NCBI GenBank assembly: GCA_963781285.1
Contig: CAWAFI010000023.1
Span: 1 to 64,000 of the forward strand
Reading direction: 5' to 3'
Origin: CAIWHR01 sp963781285
Lineage (GTDB): Bacteria > Pseudomonadota > Gammaproteobacteria > Burkholderiales > Casimicrobiaceae
Length of the DNA stretch: 64,000 nucleotides
Under the pieces are notes generated by a model. That model was not told where the DNA came from. It saw only the letters and a program-made list of their open reading frames with translations, and did not search any database. Each line of letters starts with the position of its first letter. Within the stretch, counting starts at the first letter, position 1. Made by a program: the position numbers and the translations under genes. Positions 18,602-26,080 of the stretch are shown piece after piece.

Positions 18602-19045
18602 CTAGTTATTCACGATCGTGGGATCGAGCGCGATTGGCCTCCCGGACGCCTTTTCATGGAGAGTGATTTCGTACTTGCACGTCACCCGATCACGATTGAT
18701 GTCAGTCACGTTGTACATCCTGCCGGAACGGGCGTGGGAGTGGCTGACGAAATTGGCGTTGCATGTCGCAACGTTTTCGCCCTTGAATCGGATGCCCCCA
18801 TCACGGAATTCATAGTCGCGGGTCTGCAGCAGCCAGACGATTTCGGCGCCGGGGTTGTTGCTGGGCACCGTCAGCTCTGGTATGTCGACGGACACTACCG
18901 GCGGGGATCCCATGACGAATACCCGAATCGGGCAGGCGCTCGTTTCGCACCTTGACCCAATGGGGCCGACCTTCTCGGGCGGCCCGGCACATCCGAGCAT
19001 TGCGACACCGACCACGGCCGCGGCACATAAGGTCCTTGCAGTCAT
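18602..19045 (-). CDS. uncharacterised lipoprotein, tandem paralogue 2
   Basis: 147-aa predicted lipoprotein (MTARTLCAAAVVGVAMLGC, lipobox MLGC). It is a diverged copy of the gene just downstream on the same strand: SRC-x4-AC, VPSNNP, VWLLQ, YEFRDGGIRFKGENV, KYE and LDPTIVNN are kept, while the rest differs, so the duplication is old. The 119-bp gap between them would allow separate or joint transcription. Retention of the cores argues that both copies are functional. Confidence 0.75.
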   Translation of the reverse strand: MTARTLCAAAVVGVAMLGCAGPPEKVGPIGSRCETSACPIRVFVMGSPPVVSVDIPELTVPSNNPGAEIVWLLQTRDYEFRDGGIRFKGENVATCNANFVSHSHARSGRMYNVTDINRDRVTCKYEITLHEKASGRPIALDPTIVNN

Positions 19046-19213
19046 TTGGTTTCTCCCTTAGGTTGGACTGAACGGGTCCGCATCCGAGCCGGCGTTGGCG
19101 AACGACAGCGAAGACGTTGGCCGGACGCCCGAATCCCCCGGATTGACCCGCCACGGGCGATTCTCCAACATCATCCGGATAATTGAAAGATCATTTCCGC
19201 GCGAGGTCTTGCC

Positions 19214-20089
19214 ATGCCGATCGAACAACAGTTGGGAGCGCGCGCCAAGGATCTAGGTGGCGGGTTCAACGTTCGTCGCCTGCTGCCCGCGGCGAGCAAG
19301 CCCTCCGTCGGGCCGTTCGTCTTTTTCGACCATTTCGGGCCGATTACCACGCGCCCGGGCGACAACCACGACGTCCGTCCCCATCCGCACATCGGATTAG
19401 CCACGGTGTCCTATCTGTTCGAGGGCGCCATGCTCCACCGGGACAGCCTCGGTTCGGTGCAGCGGATCGAGCCCGGCGCGATCAACTGGATGACCGCGGG
19501 GCGCGGCATCGTGCATTCCGAGCGGACGCCGCCGGACCTCAAGAGCGTCGCCCACGCGGCACACGGCCTGCAGCTCTGGGCCGCCCTGCCGGTGAAGTTC
19601 GAGGAAACGGACCCTTGCTTCGGTCACACACCGGCCGAGGCCATGCCCATCCTTTCCGAGGCCGGGACTCGCGTTCGCGTCCTCATCGGCGAGGCGTTCG
19701 GACGCCGCTCGCCGGTCGAGACCTTTTCCACGACCCTGTATCTCGACGTCGACGCGCAGGCAGGGGCGACACTCGACCTCTCCCCGCCTAGTGGAACCAC
19801 GCTGCTCGAACGCGCCGTCTACAGCGTCGACAATCCGGTGACGATCGATGGGGTCGCCGTGCCGCCGTTCACCATGGCGGTTCTGGCGCCGGGAGCGGCA
19901 TCGGAGATCGTCGCGCCGGAGGGAGCGCGTTTTGTCGTCATTGGCGGCGATCCACTGGATGGCCCGCGCTTCCTCTGGTGGAACTTCGTCGCGTCGCGCA
20001 AGGACCTCATCGAACAGGCAAAAAGAGCCTGGAGCGAGCAGCGGATGGGGCACATTCCCGGGGAAGTCGAATGGATTCCCCTTCCTTGA
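19214..20089 (+). CDS. pirin family cupin protein
   Basis: 291-aa pirin-like bicupin. The metal-binding motif of the N-terminal cupin is intact: RPHPHIGLATVSYLFEG with two His, then GRGIVHSERTP with the third His and the Glu. FFDHFGP and the tail GEVEWIPLP are typical of bacterial pirins. Members act as quercetinases or modulate enzymes in the cytoplasm; which applies here cannot be told. It is divergent from the lipoprotein pair and convergent with the MFS gene. Confidence 0.88.
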   Translation: MPIEQQLGARAKDLGGGFNVRRLLPAASKPSVGPFVFFDHFGPITTRPGDNHDVRPHPHIGLATVSYLFEGAMLHRDSLGSVQRIEPGAINWMTAGRGIVHSERTPPDLKSVAHAAHGLQLWAALPVKFEETDPCFGHTPAEAMPILSEAGTRVRVLIGEAFGRRSPVETFSTTLYLDVDAQAGATLDLSPPSGTTLLERAVYSVDNPVTIDGVAVPPFTMAVLAPGAASEIVAPEGARFVVIGGDPLDGPRFLWWNFVASRKDLIEQAKRAWSEQRMGHIPGEVEWIPLP

Positions 20090-20156
20090 TTGCTGACCCT
20101 CGGATCTCCCGCCGCAATGCTGATGGCGCACGTTGCTCGCAACAGCATTGCCAGGC

Positions 20157-21773
20157 TCAGGTTGCATAGTCGTCACGGTTTATGCCAAGGAATCGTGATA
20201 CGCGGATCGGCACGCCTGGTCGCTGTAGATCTCCGACCTGATCCACGAGGCGCCGGTCGGCCATCGTCATGCGCGTACGCAGGCGGATGTATTCGGCCCA
20301 GGACGCGATGACGAAGCGCTCGACGAAGAGACCCTCCTCCTCGAGATCGCGAAACACGCGCCAGCTCCCGGCGCCATTGCGGCGCCGCGTCGATTCGACC
20401 GCGTGAATGGCCTTTATGAATGCGTTCCGATTGTCAGGATCTATCCGGTATTCGATTTGAATCAGGACGGGGCCGTCGTCGGGCGACGGTTCGAGCGCGA
20501 TCGCGAGATCCGGCAATTGCGCTCCCGGTGTTACGTCCGCGTCATCGGCAAGCGAGACTTTCACCCGGTAATTGAGAGCGAGCAGCGCAAGCATGACGCC
20601 CGCCGATGCCGCGAGCGCGATGCGCGTTCCCGCATAGGAGGCAACTGCGCCCCAGACCACGCTGCCCACGGCCAGGCTTGCCTGATTGGTCACGAGATTG
20701 GTCGCCACGGCGCGCGCCCGCACCCACGCCGGCGCGGCGCTCTGGGTGCCGGCCGACAAGCTCGCTAGGACAGCGACCCAGGCGGCCCCGGCACCGCACG
20801 CCCCCGCGATCGCGAGCGCCAGCATCGACGTCGCGGCGACGAGCGACGTGGCGAGTGCCCACAACACGACGCCCGACGTGACCACGGCATTGAGCGACAG
20901 GCGGCGCAGCAGCCGCGGGATCGACAGCGCGCCGGCCACAGCGCCCGCGCCGAAACAGCCGACCAATGTCCCGTACCCGCCAGCGCCGAGACCGAGCTGG
21001 TCGCGCGCCACCAGCGGCAGCAGCGCCCACAGCGCACTCGCGCAGATGCTGAAATTGAGGTTGCGGAGGATGAGCGCCCGCATCGGCGCCGAGTGGCGGG
21101 CGTAGCGCAGACCGCTTTCCACGCCGGACAGGATTGTTTCGGGCACGCCCGGGATGGGTCGACCCTGACTGCGATGCGCGAGCGCCGCCAGGATCATCAC
21201 GACGAAAAACACGGCCGCCACCAACAGGGCGCTGCCCGATCCCAGCCAGACGGCGATCGCGCCGGCCAGCGCAGGCCCGACCGCGCGCGCCACGTTGAAC
21301 GCAACCGCATTGAGTGCGACAGCACGGGGCAATTCGGCCCGCGCGACGAGCTCGTTGATGCTCGCCTGCTGTGCGGGGAGGTAAAAGGCGAAGCCGGCGC
21401 CGATGAGAAACGTGCACGCGAGCAGTGACGCCGGTCCGATGATTCCCAGGAGCGACGCCGTGCCGAGTGCGGCTGTCACCGCGACGAGGACGAATTGCGT
21501 GGCCAGGATGACGCGGCGGCGATCGACGATATCGGCCAGCGAACCGGCAAGCAGACCGAAGAGCAGCGATGGCGCCGTGCTGGCGGTTTGCACCGAGGCC
21601 ACCATGAGCGGCGACGGCGTCAGCGTCGCCATCAGCCATGCCGCGACCGTCGACTGCATCGTGTAGCCCAGCGCCACTCCGATGGCGCCGAGATAGAACA
21701 ACCGGAACTGCGCGTGTCGGAGGGGCGACGCCGGAAACCAGCGGGTAAAGAACGAGGCAATGCGCGTAGACAC
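20157..21773 (-). CDS. MFS exporter, MFS_3 (transmembrane secretion effector, EntS-like) family
   Basis: 538 aa with twelve hydrophobic segments across residues 20-400 and a soluble C-terminal domain of about 110 aa beginning VLIQIEYRIDPDNRNAFIKA and ending RFLGINRDDYAT. That C-terminal extension (a dimeric alpha-beta barrel-like segment with ERFVIASWAEYIR) is characteristic of the MFS_3 group, which includes the siderophore exporter EntS. No siderophore genes are nearby, so the substrate is unknown. The start at 21773 gives a normal N-terminus before the first helix. Confidence 0.85.
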   Translation of the reverse strand: MSTRIASFFTRWFPASPLRHAQFRLFYLGAIGVALGYTMQSTVAAWLMATLTPSPLMVASVQTASTAPSLLFGLLAGSLADIVDRRRVILATQFVLVAVTAALGTASLLGIIGPASLLACTFLIGAGFAFYLPAQQASINELVARAELPRAVALNAVAFNVARAVGPALAGAIAVWLGSGSALLVAAVFFVVMILAALAHRSQGRPIPGVPETILSGVESGLRYARHSAPMRALILRNLNFSICASALWALLPLVARDQLGLGAGGYGTLVGCFGAGAVAGALSIPRLLRRLSLNAVVTSGVVLWALATSLVAATSMLALAIAGACGAGAAWVAVLASLSAGTQSAAPAWVRARAVATNLVTNQASLAVGSVVWGAVASYAGTRIALAASAGVMLALLALNYRVKVSLADDADVTPGAQLPDLAIALEPSPDDGPVLIQIEYRIDPDNRNAFIKAIHAVESTRRRNGAGSWRVFRDLEEEGLFVERFVIASWAEYIRLRTRMTMADRRLVDQVGDLQRPGVPIRVSRFLGINRDDYAT

Positions 21774-21867
21774 GCCGCGAGTTTAGCGCGCCCGAAGGTT
21801 ACGCGTGGCCCCCCAAACGACGCGATATGCCATCATGGGGACTCATGCACGAACCTGCCCCTCCGCC

Positions 21868-22668
21868 ATGTCCTTCGCCGACAAAGTGATCGTCATTACC
21901 GGTGCCTCCGAAGGCATCGGCGCCGAGCTCGCCCGGCAATTGGCTGCGGAGAAGCCCAAGCTGGTCCTCGCCGCGCGGCGCATGGATGCGCTGCAGGCCA
22001 TAACGGCGCAATGCGAGGCGGCGGGTGCCGAAGCGATCGCGGTGCGTTGCGACGTCAGCGTCGAGGCGGATTGCAAGGCGCTTCCCGCCGCCGCAGTCGC
22101 GCGCTTCGGCCGCATCGACGTGCTGGTCAACAACGCCGGCGTATCCGGTCATGCGCGCCTGGAAGATGTCAGCGACTTCAAGTGGTATGAAGACATGATG
22201 CGCGTCAACTTCATGGGCTCCGTCTGGTGTACGCGATACGCGCTCGCAGAGCTCAGGAAGTCAAAAGGGCTGGTGGCTGGCATTTCGAGCCTCGCCGGCA
22301 AGATCGGCGTGCCGGAACGCACAGCGTATTCCCCTTCCAAATTCGCCCAGGCCGGATTTTTCGAGGCGCTGCGTGCCGAACTCATGGGCACGGGTGTCGA
22401 CGTGACCGTCGTGTTCCCGGGGGTGGTCGCCACCAACATTCGCCTTCACGGCTACGACGCGGACGGCAAGCCAGCCGGCAGATCCGGGCTCAAGGAAGCG
22501 GGCGCCATGTCGGTTGAGGAGTGCGCGCGTCAGATCGTCGACGCGCTGCGCGGGCGCAAACGTGAGCTGGTGATGACGACCCAGGCGAAGATCGGCTTGT
22601 GGCTCAAGTTGATCGCACCCGCCATGGTCGACAAGATGGCGCGCGCGGCGCTCAAGAAACAGGGCTAG
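21868..22668 (+). CDS. short-chain dehydrogenase/reductase
   Basis: 266-aa NAD(P)-dependent oxidoreductase. Rossmann motif TGASEGIG (residues 10-17), NNAG in VLVNNAGVSG, catalytic Ser in GISSLAGKIG and the YSPSK pair (Tyr/Lys) are present, with the hydrophobic C-terminus seen in membrane-associated retinol-type SDRs. The ATG at 21868 is chosen because MSFADKVIVITGAS is the usual start; two upstream in-frame starts would add 11-21 unconserved residues. The stop codon TAG lies inside the terminal repeat of the element that follows. Confidence 0.85.
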   Translation: MSFADKVIVITGASEGIGAELARQLAAEKPKLVLAARRMDALQAITAQCEAAGAEAIAVRCDVSVEADCKALPAAAVARFGRIDVLVNNAGVSGHARLEDVSDFKWYEDMMRVNFMGSVWCTRYALAELRKSKGLVAGISSLAGKIGVPERTAYSPSKFAQAGFFEALRAELMGTGVDVTVVFPGVVATNIRLHGYDADGKPAGRSGLKEAGAMSVEECARQIVDALRGRKRELVMTTQAKIGLWLKLIAPAMVDKMARAALKKQG

Positions 22669-22939
22669 GAGCCTGTCGGACTTACTTTCGCGCATGCGTT
22701 GCCGGTCAAGAAGCGATGGATGCAAGGCGCGAGGCGCAGCGAATATCGGGAATATTCGTAAGCCGAGCAACGCAGCAGACGCGCTTTTTGACCCGCAACC
22801 CGGAGGGACGGGGCGCTTTGGCGGCATTTCTTCGTTGTTCGCCCTTGCCATAGTCCCGCTATGGCTTCGGGCTCTCGCCTCGAACTACCGCCAAAGCGCC
22901 TCCGTCGCATACGTGAAAGTAAGTCCGACAGGCTCCTAG
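22665..22939. mobile_element. 275-bp MITE-like element with 25-bp perfect inverted ends
   Basis: The ends are perfect inverted repeats of 25 bp: CTAGGAGCCTGTCGGACTTA plus CTTTC at 22665-22689 and the complement at 22915-22939. Both outer edges carry CTAG, a palindrome that could be the target site. Inside are further stems: 13 bp GGCGCTTTGGCGG (22812-22824) with its complement at 22888-22900, the hairpin GCCATAG/CTATGGC (22847-22865), and CGAATAT/ATATTCG near 22739-22757. There is no transposase, so it would be moved in trans. Insertion at the end of the SDR gene kept its stop codon. Confidence 0.75.
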
Positions 22940-22992
22940 TAAACGCCCGAACACCCGTCGCGCGACGCGATGCCGCGCGAGGGGAAGATCCA

Positions 22993-23748
22993 TCAGGCAA
23001 CGCGCGAATTCAAGCGCAGTTCCCTGAACGTGCTTTCCGGGAGGTGCAGGGATCGACTTACCGTGCCCGGCCTTGTGAGCGCATGCAGCGTCTTCGACTG
23101 GAATTCGCGCTGATGCAGGATGTACACGACCAGCGCGGAACTCGCCACGGATAACCATGGGTGGAAGAACCACGCGACGGCCGCAAACGCGAAGTAGAAC
23201 GCTCGCAGCGCTTGGTTGAAGTCCTCCGCGGCACGACTCGCCACTTGCGTCATCGTGTCGATGTAATCGGCGTGTTCCTGGGGCTCTTTCGTCAGTGGAG
23301 CCGCCCCGACCAGGATGGTGCAGAACTGATACTGGCGAATCGACCACGTGAACTTGAAAAACGTGTACACGAACACGCCGATCATCAACATGATCTTGAT
23401 GCGCGAAAACGACTCGGACTCCGGCCGCGCAAAGGGCAGTTCGGCGACAACGTCCATGACGCGATCGGTGGTCCCCAGCATGGCGACGAGACCACCCAGG
23501 ATGAGGATCGCCGTCGAGGCGAAGAAGGTCGCGCCGGTCAGCAAGCTGTTGAACGCCGCAACGTCGCCGATGCGGTTCTCGTGCTGGAGCACGCGTTTGA
23601 ACCACTCGCGCCGATAGAGGCGCATCGCCACGACGAGGCTCGCCGTGGTCGCCGCCTTGCGCTCGGCGAAATAGGTGTACCCGGTCCAGCAGGCGATGAA
23701 CCAGCTGAGCACGAAAAGATCGATCAAATGAGCCTTGGCCATATCCAA
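22993..23748 (-). CDS. DUF599 family membrane protein
   Basis: 251-aa inner-membrane protein with about four transmembrane segments (residues 8-25, 70-90, 120-140 and 190-215). The pattern ERKAATTASLVVAMRLYRREW, RIGDVAAFNSLLTGATFFAST and the central KFTWSIRQYQFC matches DUF599, a family of unknown function in proteobacteria. The start MDMAKAHLIDLFVLS is the only one before the first helix. No neighbour suggests a role. Confidence 0.75.
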   Translation of the reverse strand: MDMAKAHLIDLFVLSWFIACWTGYTYFAERKAATTASLVVAMRLYRREWFKRVLQHENRIGDVAAFNSLLTGATFFASTAILILGGLVAMLGTTDRVMDVVAELPFARPESESFSRIKIMLMIGVFVYTFFKFTWSIRQYQFCTILVGAAPLTKEPQEHADYIDTMTQVASRAAEDFNQALRAFYFAFAAVAWFFHPWLSVASSALVVYILHQREFQSKTLHALTRPGTVSRSLHLPESTFRELRLNSRVA

Positions 23749-23951
23749 CTCCTCGCTCCGTTGCTTCAGCGATTAGGGCAACTTTGCTGCACTGCACAAT
23801 CCCAGGATAAGGCCTCAGGTCAACAATCACCAATCACAAGTTCTGATGATCGAGATCAGCGATGGCTATCGCAGCGACCGGCGCGATGACGGCAGGACGG
23901 CCCGGCGCTGCTACCCGGCCTCACATCACCTATGTCGGCGTACGCGGCCGC

Positions 23952-25100
23952 CTAAGGCACGGTCCGCTTGGTGCCCTCGTCGGTGAAGTTGTAGAGGTGC
24001 GTGTTGTCCGTAGGTTCCCCGATTCCCGCCCCCCTTGGCCGGAACGGTAAGCGCCGGCGGAAGTTCTCGCTGTCCGACTTGGCGCTCTGAGTGGCCAGCT
24101 CGGCGGCCTCCGGGTAGGTCATGGGGTTCTTGCTCTTCTCGATCTCGAGCAGCTTCGTCTCGTCGTTCACCCGCACGCTGTACTTGCCCAGGTTGTAGAG
24201 GACGTACATCGCGAAGATATTGTCGAAGTCCTCGTAATGGCCCTGCTCCTTCCGGAAGTCGCGGGACAGGACGGAGGGGAACCGGTTGGGCAGATCCTTG
24301 AACGCCACCTTCTCCTCTTCGTGCGGATCCACGTAAGTCGAGCCGTCGTACTTCTTGTACAGCACCACATCCAACCCGTACGCCCGCGCGTTCCACTCCT
24401 TGAGGAGCTTCATCGCCATCTCGGTGGGAATGTTCGCGTTGGCGGCCGCGACAACCCTCCGCCCGGAGAGGAGCCTCGCGCTCGTAACCTCGAGGTTCTT
24501 GTACCCGGCGCCGATCTTGAATCCGATGCCGATGGTCTTGGCGCAGTTGAGGCGCAGGTAGTCGTACCTGATCTCGTCGTCGTGGTACGCGGTCCTCTCG
24601 ACCCGATTGTGATAGTCGTCGTTGATGCGCTCGAAGAAGGCGGCCAGCGCCTCCTTTTCCCTGACCGGCACGCCGTAGATGCGCACGCCGATGACCGATC
24701 GTTTGTAGATCTCGCCGAAATCGAGACCGAACGAGGCCTTTTCGCCGAGCGACGACGCCGTCCTGAACAGGTACTCCTTCTTCGGGATTTTGACCATGAG
24801 ATCGTCGGTATAGAAGCGCCCCTCGTGCTCGGGCTTCCGGTCGGCGTAGAAGTTGGCCGAGTAGACCATGTCATCGCCGGGCGCCTGGTCGCGGATGGCC
24901 AGGGCCAGGTGGCCCGCCGAGCCGCCCTTAGAGGTGCCGAAGCTGATCAGCAACTCCATGTCGTACGCGTCCTGTCGCAGGACGTCCGCAATCTCGTCGA
25001 GGTTGGCAGGTTCCGTCCCGCCCTTCGTTCCGAAGTCGGCGGTCGCCACATCCGCGGCGAACATGAGCGCCGTCACGACGCACCAAACCGTGGCCCTCAT
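23952..25100 (-). CDS. uncharacterised secreted protein, possible permuted NlpC/P60-like (DUF4105-type) fold
   Basis: 382 aa from the chosen ATG at 25100, which gives a clean signal peptide MRATVWCVVTALMFAADVATA and is preceded by CGAGG; the frame is open further up but without signal. Two features stand out: GHLALAIRD near residue 75 and RLNCAKTIGIGF near residue 200, i.e. a His in a G-H-x-A-L context followed later by N-C-A. That order is seen in permuted papain-like and DUF4105 proteins. The rest is highly charged. No family could be named with confidence; a periplasmic peptidase or acyl-transfer enzyme is only a hypothesis. Confidence 0.6.
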   Translation of the reverse strand: MRATVWCVVTALMFAADVATADFGTKGGTEPANLDEIADVLRQDAYDMELLISFGTSKGGSAGHLALAIRDQAPGDDMVYSANFYADRKPEHEGRFYTDDLMVKIPKKEYLFRTASSLGEKASFGLDFGEIYKRSVIGVRIYGVPVREKEALAAFFERINDDYHNRVERTAYHDDEIRYDYLRLNCAKTIGIGFKIGAGYKNLEVTSARLLSGRRVVAAANANIPTEMAMKLLKEWNARAYGLDVVLYKKYDGSTYVDPHEEEKVAFKDLPNRFPSVLSRDFRKEQGHYEDFDNIFAMYVLYNLGKYSVRVNDETKLLEIEKSKNPMTYPEAAELATQSAKSDSENFRRRLPFRPRGAGIGEPTDNTHLYNFTDEGTKRTVP

Positions 25101-25309
25101 CCTCGTTGCTCTCCCGGACGCCGCGCTGCAGGAATCGGCCGCAGCGATACGCCGAAGAATTGCCAATTGCCTCGGCGCTCCCTTGCCAGCGAGATTTTCT
25201 GCCTCAATCATTTGCCGTGCGGAACGCTGACCCTGTGAAACGTTAGCCGAACCAAGACATTCACGACCGGCTGAGGTCGACCCGGTCAGACAGTCCGTCG
25301 GTACAAAGC

Positions 25310-25323
25310 GTGATACAGATCAA
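25310..25323 (+). promoter_or_regulatory. Fnr/Anr-like box upstream of the hemerythrin gene
   Basis: GTGATACAGATCAA matches 9 of 10 defined bases of TTGAT-N4-ATCAA. A weak -10 (TAGTCT, 25345-25350) lies where a class II Fnr promoter with the box centred near -41 would have it, and the coding start is at 25403. The rest of 25101-25402 shows no other feature. Confidence 0.45.
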
Positions 25324-25402
25324 AGCACCATGGCGTGCGGCGAGTAGTCTCAATCGTTGGGCGGTAGGATAGCGTCACGGCTCGGCACAATGCGGGGCCT
25401 AC

Positions 25403-25993
25403 GTGCAAGCAATTCGCGTCATTCACGATGAGCACCGGGCACTGGCGGCAGTGCTTCACGGGATGCTCTATCTCGTTCGCGAAATCCGGTATCGTGGTGC
25501 CAAGCCGAATTTCGATGTGTTCGAGGCGATGGTCCATTATATCCATGCCTTTCCCGAGCGCTTCCATCACCCCAAGGAGGAGGCATACCTTTTCCGGATT
25601 CTGCGGTTCCGAAATCCTGATGCGGCGCCGCTTCTTGACCGACTACAGTTGGAGCACTGTGCCGGCGCGGGCAAGATTCGCACCCTCGAGCAGGCGCTCA
25701 CGCGCTACCAGCGGGAAGGCGCTGCGTCCCTCGCCCCGTTCGGAGCCGCGCTCGCCGACTATGCGGCATTACACTGGGACCACGCGCGCGCCGAAGAAAG
25801 TGTGCTGCTGCCGCTGACAGAGGCGTTTCTCACCGCTGCCGACTGGGAGGAAATCGACGCCGCATTCAACGGTCATTCCGATCCGGTGGTAAGTGCAGAA
25901 GCGGGTGCGGAGTACGCAACGTTGTTTCGGCGGATCGTGAATTTGGCGCCGCCGCCGCTCGGTGGCGGATTTGACGTCTCGGGCATTGCGTAA
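25403..25993 (+). CDS. hemerythrin HHE-domain protein
   Basis: 196-aa helical protein with the His/Glu pattern of a bacterial hemerythrin: IRVIHDEHRALAAVLHGM, HYIHAFPERFHHPKEEAYLF, RLQLEHCAG and HWDHARAEESVLLPL. These ligands would bind a di-iron centre able to sense or store O2 or NO. The GTG start gives MQAIRVIHDEH, with the first ligand at residue 8 as usual. The Fnr-like box upstream and the neighbours suggest a role under low oxygen. Confidence 0.85.
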   Translation: MQAIRVIHDEHRALAAVLHGMLYLVREIRYRGAKPNFDVFEAMVHYIHAFPERFHHPKEEAYLFRILRFRNPDAAPLLDRLQLEHCAGAGKIRTLEQALTRYQREGAASLAPFGAALADYAALHWDHARAEESVLLPLTEAFLTAADWEEIDAAFNGHSDPVVSAEAGAEYATLFRRIVNLAPPPLGGGFDVSGIA

Positions 25994-26080
25994 CTGGGGA
26001 ACGGCCACCTGACCGTCTGCATCGACGTTCAGATCGTGTGGTGGACGGTGAACCGTACTTCGATCGGCTTGACGCCCACC

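Noticed and set aside
23847..23858. TGATCGAGATCA as an Fnr box upstream of the DUF599 gene
   Set aside because: 8 of 10 matches only, with no -10 in place and no oxygen-related function; likely chance.
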